DNA of 64,000 nucleotides from Phycomyces blakesleeanus NRRL 1555(-) (lineage: Eukaryota; Mucoromycota; Mucoromycetes; Mucorales; Phycomycetaceae): the NCBI RefSeq assembly GCF_001638985.1, contig NW_017265141.1:1726684-1790683 (forward strand), written 5' to 3'. The position numbers and the translations under genes are program-made. Under the pieces are notes generated by a model. It had not been told where the DNA came from, searched no databases, and saw only the letters and a list, made by a program, of their open reading frames with translations. Of this stretch, positions 12,116 to 24,450 are shown one piece after another; the stretch's first letter is position 1, and each line of letters starts with the position of its first letter.

Positions 12116-13183
12116 GGCAGACGAGAATCAAATACCCATTGCTATTTCTTCTATTTATATATATATATATAAAATAGTGACAATACAATTACAATTACAA
12201 TTACAATTACAATTACAATTACAATTACAATTACAATTACAATTACAATTACAATTACAATTACAATTACAATTGTTATTATTTTTTAATATTTTCTGGT
12301 TTGGTTTGTTTGATCTTTGTTATCCAAAGACGTTATACGGTGTAAGATTTTATTATCGTGCATATCGTAGCCTCAACTGCATATCCCCTAGATTAGGTCC
12401 AGATGTTTCATAGTCAAGTGTGCCCTTTTTTTTTCTCTTTTCTTTATTTGTATGTATGTATGTATTTTATTTTTTAAAGAGCTGCATTTCATTTCATTTA
12501 ATTTCATTATAAGAATCCCACTGTTAAATACACACTAGACTAAGAAACAGGATAAAATTATATCTGTTTAAAAAGAAACTCATCATTTGAGCATATGGTC
12601 TGTTAAGTACTATCCTGGAATGCAACAACAATAATAATAAAAAGAAGTTCTAGTTGAAACTTGCGCTACAGCACACAAATAACATGTAACATTAAACATT
12701 TTTTTTTATTTCTCTCTCTGTCTTTCTAAGCCATGTTTTAGATCCTTAAAGTCGGGTACTTGAATAAACCAAAAGATCAGACCCCCATTAATACACTTCT
12801 TTTAACGCATTGTCTTTGTGATTGAGAATATTATAAAGGGGTTCAAGTACTTGGCCCCACTTGCTTTTATATATAAATACACCTATTTCAATGGACTTTC
12901 TACAAGAACAGTTTTGCATACATCATCGCATCGTGCCGATTGGATCCAATGGAGTCTGAACTGCAGTACAGGGCTCCTGACAGAATATTTGGCGTTTTAG
13001 GAGATTGTAATCCCACCAGCACGAAGCACAACCAATGGCGACACTTGCTTGAATCAGTTATAGACACACATAATTTTTTATTTTATTTTTTTTAAAAAAA
13101 AATATAAATACACCACATTTTTTATTTTTTTTTATAAAATTACATAAAATACTCTTCTTTATCTTTTGCTCTTACTTTCCACA
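11498..13183. repeat. Microsatellite-rich intergenic DNA
   Basis: It contains a GAAC/GAAT run at about 11543-11632, AC/AT runs near 11750-11830, a GAAA run at about 12068-12115 and a CAATTA hexanucleotide run of some 15 copies at about 12186-12272. The stretch just before 13184 is pyrimidine-rich and may be a promoter for the small gene that follows. No other gene seen. Confidence 0.75.
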
Positions 13184-13384
13184 ATGATGCGCAGAAACCC
13201 TATCCTCGTTATCTCCACACTCAATGCCAGGACCTATCCGGAAAAGCCAGCCTTTACCACTACTCCAACTCCACCTGTCACCCATGTCTCAAAAAACAGC
13301 TGCTACAGCTTTTGTCCACAATGCGGTGTAGATGTCTCTATATTCTCTCATGAAGACCACTGTTCGCACGCAAAGAACCCATAA
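13184..13384 (+). CDS. Possible 66-residue Cys/His-containing protein
   Basis: A single frame opens at the tandem ATG ATG after a CT-rich leader. It begins MMRRNPILVISTLNARTYPE, continues with a Thr/Pro stretch, and ends with SCYSFCPQCGVDVSIFSHED, then HCSHAKNP and a stop. The C-x3-C-x2-C and later H/C-x-H residues could bind zinc. The composition is less AT-rich than the surroundings, which supports coding. There is no homology I recognise, and its short length means chance cannot be excluded. A poly-A/T-rich region follows the stop. Confidence 0.4.
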   Translation: MMRRNPILVISTLNARTYPEKPAFTTTPTPPVTHVSKNSCYSFCPQCGVDVSIFSHEDHCSHAKNP

Positions 13385-16300
13385 GTCAAATCGTACTATC
13401 CAAAGCAACAACACGCACCCATGGACACACCATATATATAAAACACATCAAAAAATAATAATAATACGAGAATCGGAATTGTTTTTATTATATTTTTTGC
13501 TTTGGTACCGCCGATCGATCTCACCATAATTTTCATGCTTCTCTTACCCTTGGGTTTGATCCGTTTACGGAACACCTTTATTGGCAGGCCAACTTACTTT
13601 ATTTTCACTTTCCCTGGAAAGCACACACCTTCCAACACTCTTTATTCTTACTGCACTCCTTCCTTCCCTTTTTTTTTCCTTTTTGGATTTATACATATTA
13701 CTCGATCCGCTTGTTTTAATTACCACAATACACCCTAAAAAAAATACACTGCTTCTACACATTAGACAATAAAAAATTAATATTCTTTCTTAATATAATT
13801 ATTATAAAAAAATCATTTTTTTTTCTGCCGTTCTTTCTTGCAAAGAATGCAATAGTAATAAAAGACTCATTTGAACTCAAGATATTGTCCTTTATTTTAT
13901 AAAAAAAAAGAAGGTGATAATGATATTATTAATAGAAGTATATGTTCTTCTTTGCTTTTAAGCAAGGAGAAGATTAAGCTTTTTCTCCCTTGTCCCTTCA
14001 CACGATTATGTTAGGCACCTAGCGATAGAGATAAAGAGGGAAAAATAATAATAAAGAAATATAGTTTATTTTAACTTCATTCTATTAAGTGGATCTACAC
14101 AATGTTAACCCATAAAAAAAAAGAACATGCAAATATTGATTGAGATGGCTGATCATCCTTATTGTCTCAAACATACCTTTCACAAGCCACTTCACTTTTC
14201 GATCCAACTTGAATAACATTCCAACAGATTAACCTATCAAAACGCACCTTTACCATTCGATACACACCGGGTATTTATCTAATTATATAAAAAAATAGAT
14301 AATATCATCACCAAGCTTCTTTGACGTTCTTTGTAAAAATACAGCTCTTACACGCCAATCTGAAACATTACTTTCCACAAAAGAGCAACACCTATCAGTA
14401 TATACATACCATAATATAATAATCTCTTGAACACGTTTTAGCAACTGTCTTCCCGGAATCGAAAAATATGTTTTTGTCTTTTACTATATATCCATTTTCA
14501 GAGTGTGGCGTTATAACTGCCGACAAACAATATACAAACAACATCTTTACAAAAGCTGTTTTTTTTTAAGCAAAACTAAAGTATATATAATAATAATAGT
14601 CCGAACACAAGCTACTTACTGCCTTGTCTACCGAGACTTCTTATTTTCTTAACCCTCAATTGTTTATTGTGTGTTCCATTCCTTCTACCGTATCTTCTTT
14701 TTAACTTGCATTGTTCGTCTACAAATAATTCTCCGACAGTTTTTTTTTCTTTTTTATGTATGTATATATATATATATATACTTCAAGCCACTCTGATACA
14801 GTAAAATCACACTTTACAAGGCGTACTTTTAAGATACAAACTGTTATGTGTGGATCTTCGGTTTCAAATAAACAGTACAGAAAAGTATTCTTAAGCTGTT
14901 TATTAAATATCATTTTAAGCGTTTTGACATTATTCTTTTTCTTATATAATATTCATTATCCTTTGTCTAAATATAAAATAGTATTTAGAATTTTATATAT
15001 ATATCCCAAAAATGCGTCTTGGATTTTCATATTATGCGCCTTACAAATGTGTTTCACTGTATATATGGTTTTTGTGTGTAGCCCACACTAGCGATTTACT
15101 AATCTGCGATTAAACTTTATATGAACTGTCCAATTGAAACATGAGTAATATTTAAATTTTGAATTCAGACAATGCTAGCCTTTTTTTTTGGACGAATGAA
15201 AATTAAGTTTTTAGACAGAGCATAAAAGGAAATTTGAAAAATAAGAATTAATTTTGAGACAAATGAGAAAGAGATTTAAGAATATTCATTTCAAAATGTT
15301 TGGACAAACCGCCGTAGATGCTCCGAGCATTTAAAATATCTAGCCTATTGTTACTCAAGTATAGCTCTTACGAGCAGACAAGAGGTGTCCATCGAAAGAA
15401 AAGCTTACTCACTTTACAGAACCCTCTAATAAATTACTTATGCCTTGATTGTTTAATATACCAGCAATCCAAGTAGTAGTTAGTTTTGGACTCTTATTAT
15501 TTTGGAAAAAAAAAGATGTTTATAGCTTTATCTTATTAATTATTATTTCCCATTCTTTAACGGCCTCCACGACATTTATTCAATTAAATTAAATATAAGA
15601 AAAAAGGAAGTGAATATGGCTACATGGTAGGAAACAATATGAATATTGGAGAGAAGTTAATTGATATATTTACACTATTACGACAGTAAATTTTGAAGAT
15701 CTTTCATTGATATCATTTTATAAACAACCCAGTCTGCAAGAAGATGAATGAAATCACACTTGATTGATAAAAAAACGCTTTATGCCTTTTCTTATTTATT
15801 AAAGTGTGTTGTTTTGATCAGAGGGTTTCCTCATTGGACAAACCAATTATGTTTGAATTGTTAATCCTATAGTATGGTTCAGTGTTTTCCTTTTTCTCTT
15901 TATCTTGCTGTCAGTCAATAATTATTCATAATAGTTGCATTAAGTATCTAAAAGATGTTAATTGGATGTGGCTACTTATGTAAAAGTCGATTGCTAAGAT
16001 TATTACTTGGTGAGGTACTCGGATTGATTTTAGGGTTAGTATCTCAATTATACTGACACACAATATGTGATTTCCTTGGTAAAAAATCCTTTGGTAAAGG
16101 GTTCTCACTACCGAGTTTGTCGTCTTCCCTACCTCCTCGTTCTTTACCTGCCCAAACTGTTCCCTCTGTCCCTCCGCAGTGGACTTTCTTTAATATCTTG
16201 GTTTCTCCTACCCTCGAGGGTTTCCGGCATGGAATTTTGTACTGCAACAACTGTGTTCTTTCCAGTAAATATCGAACGTTGCCTGGCTTCTTACTCGCAC

Positions 16301-18581
16301 TCGACCTTTTACTTTGATCTCATTTTCTCTTCAGATTGTGTGGACTATGATGGAATCAATCATAACTAGACATGTACAGTTGAAAATATCTTTGATAACA
16401 CTCCCCTCCACCTTTAATGTAATTGCTGTTAAATTTGTGGTTTTCATATATAGAACCCATCATCTTATCACTATCTAGTTAGCGTTCATCTCTCCATCCT
16501 TTCTTGAATGTGCCTTTATCTTTCTTTTGAAAAAAAAATCGACTCCAAAGGGCGCTCAGTATATGCGTTGGCAGTACCAATAAATACAAAAAAAATCCCT
16601 ATTTTATTCTGATAACCGAATTTTCCAACCCCTTCTCATCAACTTTACATTTATTTTGTGCAAATTTATTCCTGTTTCTTCAGCTCCCAGGACAATAGTG
16701 AAATTCTTGTATTACATAAAGCATTATCTACTTATTTATTTTTAATTAATACTTTCAGAATTCCCTTCATCTCTCTATCTTTCTTTTGTATTGAATTCTT
16801 AGGAATATTTGTCCAAAAACAGTCTTGAATAAATAGTTGAAATATGTAGCTATTCAAGACTCGTTTTTGTTCCTTAAAGGAGAAGAGTGGTTAATATAAG
16901 TACCAAAATATTTGTGATTTGTGAGAGGGATTATAAATCACAATTAAAGTCGCTTTTTTTTGTAAAGAAAAAATCTCCCATGCCACATAGTGGTACACTT
17001 TTACTCGATTACTCTTTATTCATATACACCTTCTATCAATTTTTTTAGAATCCCCTCATAGAATTTAACGGCTGTTCTGTGAGAGTTATTTTTTTTAAAA
17101 AAATAAAGGAAACCACTAGCCAAAGTAAATGCCTTGTGTAGTGTCGTTTAATATCACTCACATCTTTGTGATAATCGCTAGTAAGATATATGAGCTCTTA
17201 ATTACAATCATGAAAGAAGAAGCACCAGATTCACTCCAATGTATATTTTAGACTCAATGGACATTGTCATAATAATTAAGACTTGAATAAACACAATAGG
17301 GAACGTATTAGGATTTGGCAATTGCTTTTTTTCCCAACAGGATAGTACGAAATGGTGTATTAGCTTAGCGGTAAATATTATACATATATCTCACATGTTG
17401 GTAAAGCCAATCGTATACATATATTAGATATATAGTTACTAATTACATGCAATTAAAGACTATATATATGTCTTTGGATACATGTGTAGACTGAAAATTA
17501 AATGAACAAGAAAGTAAACCCAAATTTCTTAATAAAATCATAGTGTATATATTTGATCGCCTCAGTAGCTTTGACAATTTCTTACTTTAATTAACACAAC
17601 CCTGGCATTCAAAGAAGTATTAGATTAGTAGAATAGATATATTATACTCCATAATTAACACATAAAGTACACAAAGATCTACTGAGAATATTGCTGTGGA
17701 AATATGTCGTACTAAAAGCAGAACATTGATAAAAAGCTCTATACGAATCAGTAATAAATGCACAGTGGGTATAAATGCACTCATTGTCACATTGATGTAA
17801 AAGAAGAAGAAGAAAAAATAATGTAGTATGAAAGTTGAGATAGAATTGAAAGGAAGTAAGTGAGCAATAGCACCTGAACAATGCACATTTGTGGTAAGCT
17901 TATCCAAATATATATAATTTACCATTGTTACATCAACGGTATCTTGTAAATGCAATTAGGTTATCTGTGCCCCAAACTTACTTATATAGTGTATTATTAA
18001 ATTAAATATATTTATTATATATTTCAAAAGAAGAAGAAAAACATACACACACACAACACAAATGAAATATTAAAAATAAAGCACTATATACAAGAGTGAA
18101 AATATGATATATGTTGCCTATCTCTATAATAGAATAAATAAATATATATGTATATATACATGTTAACAAACAGTGCTTTCAATAAAAAGCGTTTATATAG
18201 CTTCAAATTACAGATCCGTTGAAACTTACTCCTATGTGATTTCACTGTTTCTTCTTTTCTCTCCTTCTTCACTATCCATTGTACATTATAAGATATTTAG
18301 AGTTTATTATACCAATATATTAATTGGTTCTTAGCACACCTAATTAATTGATCAAGTATATTTGATCCACAAAGAGAAAAAAAGCAAAAATATAGATGTG
18401 TAAATTTGATTTGAAGAAACACATATATAGAGTTTGGTAAAAATAATAATATTTATTATGTGAAGTTGGTCATTAAAACCGATCTTTTGAGAGAGAATAA
18501 ATTAATAGGGATAGATATATATATATATATATATTGGTGCACTGATTTCTTTATACTAAAAGTAAAAGTAACAGTATGGTT
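13385..18581. other. 5.2-kb gene-poor stretch
   Basis: Mostly AT-rich DNA with poly-A/T tracts and TA runs. Open frames are short and biased to Lys/Ile/Tyr/Phe, as expected by chance at this composition. The only compositional exception is a richer patch at about 16080-16330, reported separately. I see no RNA gene, no repeat longer than microsatellites and no recognisable protein. Confidence 0.6.
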
Positions 18582-19229
18582 TTAATTCTTCTTTTCTGCC
18601 TCGGCAGCCTGAGCAGAAAGGGTGTCATTGAGAGAATGACCGTGAACAAGACCAATGGAAATGTAATCGTTGTTCAAGGGGATCTCTGACTCAGGGATAT
18701 CCATGTTCTTGTAACGGAGACGTTTGGCAAGATGTGCGAAGACATTGTTCTCAGTTCTGATGGTATCGCCACGACCCATGTTTCCTAGATCCCAGTTGTG
18801 CTGTGAAGACAAAAGATAAGCACATGTCCTTCCTTTTTTAGACCCTTTCTTTCTGTCTTATTTAACATGTATTACCTCAACTGTGTTCAAGGTAGAGAAA
18901 TGAGAGTAGTAGGTATCATCCTGAGTACCCTTCAAGTGCTTGGGAACATCGCCAAACAAAATACTCCATACTCTGTTTCTGGCGGAGTATGTGGCAGCCT
19001 GAAATACAAGTCAGAATCCTGTCGATTTATATATCCAAATATTAAAAAAAAAACATACCTCGTCAAATGTCAAAAGAATCAGGGTCTTGTCGAGGAGCTT
19101 TTTGTTTTTCAAAGTAGAATGGTAAAACTTATCCAACCAGTTACCAGCATAGGTTGCATTGGTGTCATGACCATCGTTAAGCATATCTGGAGTGTAGCTA
19201 TAATTTTTATTTCATTGTTAGAGCTTATT

Positions 19230-19266
<37 letters not shown>

Positions 19267-19943
19267 TTTGTTAAGAAAATACTTACAACATCCAGTTGGC
19301 AAGGTCGCCAGAAGCAATATCTTTAGCAAGCTCATCGCCTAGATAAAGGATTTTTTTTAGTAAATTGATAAAACAAAGAATTAATAATTCAAAGCTTACT
19401 GTGCACAATGTTACGGAGACGCTTCTTGTCCAAACCAATGGAATCGTAAGATACAGCAGGGTTGTGCTTACGGACATAGTGTCCAGAATTGTCACCAGTG
19501 AAACCAATCTTAGGAATACCCTCCTGGTACAATCTCCAGGTCAATTGCTTGTTCTCAAGGAGATCAAAGATGGAAGACTGCTCGGCAGGAATGTTGTAGT
19601 AGTCATCATCATCAATTCCAAAGTTGGATCCACCAGCAGCGGCAACGTAGTTGGGCTCAGAAGGATGGGTGATAGCTATACAATTAATTAGTATTCAATG
19701 TGTTTAGCTTAATTGCGCTTAACAAAATTTACCATTGAAGTTGGTCAACAGGATACCCTCAGACTTGAGCTGAGTGAATTGAGGGAGAGCCTCAATGGTG
19801 GAGAAATCTTGATTCTCAAACCAGATCTGGAGGATGTGATCAAAGGCCTTTCCCTTGGGAGCCTTCTTTTGGCTGGAACCAGCGGAGACAAAGGTGGTAG
19901 CAATTGAAGCGAGGGTGATGAAGGTAGCAATGGAGACACGCAT
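18582..19943 (-). CDS. Secreted acid phosphatase (phosphoesterase family)
   Basis: Six exons: 19943-19733, 19675-19400, 19338-19287, 19197-19059, 18998-18876 and 18800-18582, giving 339 residues. Residues 1-21 form a signal peptide (MRVSIATFITLASIATTFVSA). The mature protein begins with a basic stretch, then FDHILQIWFENQDFSTIEA, then ITHPSEPNYVAAAGGSNFG, LNDGHDTN, KTLILLTFDEA and HNWDLGNMGRGDT. These are the hallmark blocks of fungal phosphate-repressible acid phosphatases in the phosphoesterase superfamily that also holds bacterial AcpA and phospholipase C (metal-dependent phosphomonoester hydrolysis). The EN near the N-terminus and the TFDE region are expected to belong to the metal/active site. 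The length agrees with the short fungal forms. All introns are GT-AG, 57-89 nt; intron 3 carries an AG microsatellite. Likely role: phosphate scavenging outside the cell. Confidence 0.93.
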
Positions 19944-20001
19944 GATAGTAAAGAGAAAGAGGCCGATGATGAACTTTTTTTGATTTTAATGGATACTGGA
20001 G

Positions 20002-20009
20002 TATTTATA
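20002..20009 (-). promoter_or_regulatory. TATA box of the acid phosphatase gene
   Basis: The minus strand reads TATAAATA about 60 bases before the start codon, with a CCAAT motif just upstream (about 20011-20020). I see no CACGTG element of the type bound by yeast Pho4 in the following ~400 bases, so phosphate regulation cannot be supported from sequence. Confidence 0.55.
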
Positions 20010-20421
20010 CTAATTGGCAGGATGACAACTTGGGCTGTGAATGCTGATCAATTATAGCAAATACAAATTTAGCTGCTAAAGTTGAATATAGGTTCGCCAA
20101 TATGATAACAGAACCTTATCATGTGTACTTGACAATAAGAAATACATGTCTATCTAGGATCACAAATCACTGATATATGAACCCTATTTCTGTGTTTGAC
20201 AGAAATCGTCCTTTTGACTACCATATTTCGTTGACAGTAACATGTGTACAACACAATATCGGAAAAATTGATTATTTATGTTGTAAAGTTGCACTCAAAT
20301 ACAATTTATTCCAAATAAAGGATTTTATTTTAAAAAAGGTGCAAATGCAGCAAAATACTTTGCCACCAGTGAAAAAGCTTCTCTTTTAAGATTATAGAGA
20401 TAATTGTGTGCTACTTGATCT

Positions 20422-23400
20422 TTATACTGGTAACGTCTCTTCCTCGTTCATAGTCTTCACATCCTCAAATACACTTGTGATTCGTGTGTCGATGTTGGGT
20501 GTAAATACAAGGGTTTCCAAAGTAACCAAAAATCCGCTACATTCTTTTTGATACTACAATAGGTTCCCAAGGTTAATGACCGTAAAATATGCCAAGCAAA
20601 AAGGTGGACAATGCTAAGATTGTTATTGGGCAAGGTAACTTACAAGACGGAGCATTTCTGTGTACCATCCAAACACCCACCAATAGGTCCAGTGCGTGTT
20701 TGGATCTTGTGCTCTGGCTGTACATGTAATGAGTAGTTCTTGCAATGTGTTTGCGAATTTTTGATATATAACCATAAACACCTCCTTTTGCTCTCTTGTC
20801 ACAGTAGTCAATGAGTTATCGACAATTCGGAGTGTGTCCAATTCTTGCTGGGCTTCCGCCTGTGCCACTGTATAAGAGATCACAGTCAGTACTAATTAGG
20901 AATACCACGTTGTGTTTCACATCAATAACTCACTCTCGGTAAGGCCAGTAGATTGTCTCTTTGCTTCATTTTCTGCGTGAAGCTCTTGATAACTTTCGAG
21001 CTTCAATCGTACTTGAACAACACGCGAAACTACCTTGTTCAATGTATTCTTCAAGATCTCCCAAGGGTAAGCTCTGAAAGTATAATCGAAATATTATTAG
21101 TTATGTACGTACGGTCTTGATATCAAGATGGAAAACAAAAGCCTTACCTTCCTGCATTCTCAAGTTGTTCAGGTTCAAAGGTCCACGATATTACAGAAGT
21201 GGGGTCAATGACGCGGTAGTTCAAAAGCTTGTCCAACAATATGCCCAAAAACTACAGTACATAACACGCCAATTAAAGCCAAAATACCCATTGATAACAT
21301 TTTGTGCAACTATATTATACCTGTGTGTTATTCTTCCAGAAGGAAGATACGATTTGAACCGTGTGAAGGCGTCCTTCTGGTGTAGAGTTTACATAGCGCA
21401 TGACCTCAAGATAGCTATTATTTTTTTAAGAAAAATATAGATTGTATTAGCCCCATGGGAAAGTACAGAAATATATAGGCTATACAAAACTTACCGCTCG
21501 ACTACATTAAGAACATGAGAAAAACTCTTGCTACCAACTAGCAAAAGGCACTGTACAAACAGCTGTCGGACAGCACCCAATTGAGCTGTCTCATCCAAAC
21601 CAAGCTTGGCCTGTTCAGCCTTGAAGTTGTTAAGAATCTCTCGAACTTCCTCAACCGACTTCTTTGCACGAAGACTGTCAATGACAAGTTTTGCCTGAAG
21701 ATGAAGTGGGTGAGAGGGATCTTTGAATTCAAAGTCTGGCCCAGGAGCTACAGCTGGGAATAAAGGTGCGAACTCTTCTGGGATTGTGGTCTTGATGCGC
21801 TCGTAATAACTCAATCTAATCTCTTTCTCCAAGGTCTCACGAATAAAGCAGACCTGAGGATGCATTTGATCGAGGGTCAATGTGTGATCCCTACAAAAAA
21901 GTATTAGCGAGAATTATAATATGAGTACAAAAAGAAATACAGGCCGCACTATTAGAAGTGGGTGTAAGTCTATATCGATTACCATGATTTCCAGTCCCAC
22001 TGGAACCCAAAGTTGCTCAAGTGGTGAGAAAACCAGCACCAAAGACGAGATACACACTCGGCATCCAAGTCTTGCATACGGTTAAACAAAGCCTTTACAA
22101 TTCTACCTAATGACATTGGGAATGATGACAATTCTGTCCGGCAGAGCTCTGTCAAGATGCAAGAGTAAAATACGAGACGGAAAGGAGGAGTAGGTAGCTT
22201 CAGCATTTGAGAAAAGATAGCCTAGATGATACATGTGCACGCTTTAGAATTGCTATCTTTGCGCCTGAGATCAAGATATTATTTTACCTCCAGCAAGAGG
22301 TCAGATAAGTTCCAGCCAGTTGTATCCTCTTCCATGACATCCTCTTCTGTTCCATTTTCCTGTGTAGTAATGGCTGTGTTTATAAATCCGGACTCGAAAC
22401 TGTGGGCGATACCGAGAAGGTATTTTGCACACTCCTTGCGATTGGACTCAAATACTTGGATAGTATCAGCAATCACATCGTTCAAAATGAAATAATCAAG
22501 ACCATCATGATCTGGAACAGCAGTCAAAGCCTGTATTCTTTTGATTAATTGTCCTGATTCATGGGATTGTGCCTTTACGCCGCAATCACAATACCATCAA
22601 TTTACCTTGCCACTATCATCCACCAAGACTTTCAATATTCTCTGAGGTCCAAAATACTTGACGTTATCATTGTGCGGTGGGAGCACAAATTGAGGTATAT
22701 CATGCTAAAGATAAACACAAGAGGGTGAATACAGACGGCTCCAAAGTACAAAAATACTGTTATACCGATATATTTTACCTGGAGCGCCGACTTGAGTTCA
22801 TCATCGAACCAACGAAATGGCTTGGGAAGAAGAGGAACCTGTACGCAAGCACACGTTTGTATAAGACTATTTTACATTGCCAATACTTTAATTCATTCAC
22901 TTACATTTCCTCCCTTGGAAAACAAATCCTGGATCAAATACCACAAGTGGACAAGAGGCTTTTTTTTGGGAAATTTAAAGATTAGACAAGTTATTCCCTT
23001 TTTTGGTTTTTTCTTCTTCAAATAATAAGATATTCTTACATCCTTCTCCTCAAATCGAGTGTCTCCACTTCTGTAATGTTGTAAAATGCGAAGAGGAGGT
23101 ACATCACCTCTTGTTTGCATATAAATATCAATCTTAGATATAACCTGAGCTAATCCATCTGATTCACGCTCATTGAGTTCTTTCATACTCTAAAAAAATA
23201 TTATATATCAGCAGCCATCACACACACAGACATATTTAAATAATTCGTTTTTTTGTTTTGTTTCAGAATATAGACATAATGGTTAATCCTTACCCAGGGC
23301 AGTGTAGATAATATGATATAGACAATGCAATCTACACGATCCTATTCGCATATTTACATTAACATTCTTTTTTACATCCAAAAACTATATATATATATAT

Positions 23401-24249
23401 GACCTACTCGAAGTGCTTTTGGTTCATTCAAGACAGCCAAGAGGTTGTTGAGGATGAGAATATATGCAGAAGGCAAAATAACATTGGCATTAACAAGTTC
23501 TCCATAGAATCTCAATATTTGCTTCAACTTAAACCAATTCGAACTTTCGATAGTTTCTTTGAAAAGTTGATTGAATGTATACATCAGCTTCCCCACAGAT
23601 TCATGGTTGGACAAGTTTAGCAAGCCAATAAGAATGCCATAAACTGGTGCTTTTGCAGGAATATCACTTATACTGTTGATATATATATATATACAAACAC
23701 ACACATGTGGGTCAGTATATGTAACCAATCTATCATTTTTTTTTCTTTTTCCCTTTTTTTCGTACCAAGCTTTCAGAGTATCCTGGACAGTCTCTGGATA
23801 CTTTGAGTAATCATTGTCCAGAATGTTCTTCATTTTGTTCAGATTGACTTGTAATTCCGGCGAGATCTAATTCAAGATCGATGAGTATGGCACAAAGCTG
23901 GTGCGGAGGACATACCTTGTCACCGATCTTGATAATAAGACTCTTGAGACGAACTTCGATATCTTCTACTTCATCGTCCTTTGTAGGTGAAGGAGCTCTG
24001 TTGTTGTTTCTATATCCTCTTCTGTCATCTAAGAGAAATGACCATTAGATTTCTACATTAGTACGATGTACAACACATCTTGCTTTAATTACCTCCGCCA
24101 TTGTTGTAACGTCCACCGCCAGATCCTCTGTAACGGTTTCCTAGAGAGTGAAACATTCTTCAATCAGTCTTCATTCTACTGCTCTGAGTTTTCTTGTCAG
24201 AGGCTTCACCTTCTTGACGCGGTCTGTAACTTCTTGAATCGTAACTCAT
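20422..24249 (-). CDS. NCBP1: Nuclear cap-binding complex large subunit (CBP80)
   Basis: Eighteen exons on the minus strand: 24249-24210, 24140-24093, 24028-23916, 23866-23766, 23672-23408, 23341-23294, 23189-23040, 22958-22905, 22838-22779, 22704-22606, 22530-22288, 22221-21983, 21890-21495, 21414-21321, 21251-21148, 21073-20934, 20867-20644 and 20553-20422, giving 849 residues (human about 790). The N-terminus is Arg/Gly/Asn-rich (MSYDSRSYRP). Conserved blocks include APVYGILIGLLNLSN, IILSTLPW, the strongly diagnostic WFSHHLSNFGFQWDWKSW, IRLSYYERI, KSFSHVLN and EVFMVIYQKFANTLQELL. This is the three-MIF4G-repeat scaffold that, with CBP20, binds the m7G cap in the nucleus and serves splicing, export and 3' processing. 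Every intron is GT-AG. The gene is divergent from an RTC4-like gene only 201 bp away. Confidence 0.95.
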
Positions 24250-24450
24250 GTTCGCTCAGGAAAGGAAAGCGCGTCTTGTTGCATGTATCGGATTAAACCT
24301 GTTCGGAGTCACACCAGATACTGTGGCTTGTCGGACTTTTCCTTTCAACTTCTTGCTGCAAAAGAAGGGGAGGCGGAGGAGATGAAGAGCATAGGCCATT
24401 GAACTTTATCTTTTATTTTTTTATTTTCTCTTTACATTAACATTAAAATT
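24250..24450. promoter_or_regulatory. Shared divergent promoter region of NCBP1 and the RTC4-like gene
   Basis: Only 201 bases separate the two start codons, so both promoters and leaders must lie here unless they extend into the coding regions. The right part has a T-rich run (about 24410-24440) typical of a leader before the plus-strand start. There is no clear TATA box. Confidence 0.55.

Noticed and set aside
12186..12272. Open frame of repeated Gln-Leu codons
   Set aside because: It is produced by a CAATTA hexanucleotide microsatellite and has no coding context.
14719..15091. 111-codon plus-strand frame with a hydrophobic stretch
   Set aside because: It is dominated by Tyr/Ile/Phe from AT-rich DNA, has no recognisable motif and starts in a TA microsatellite.
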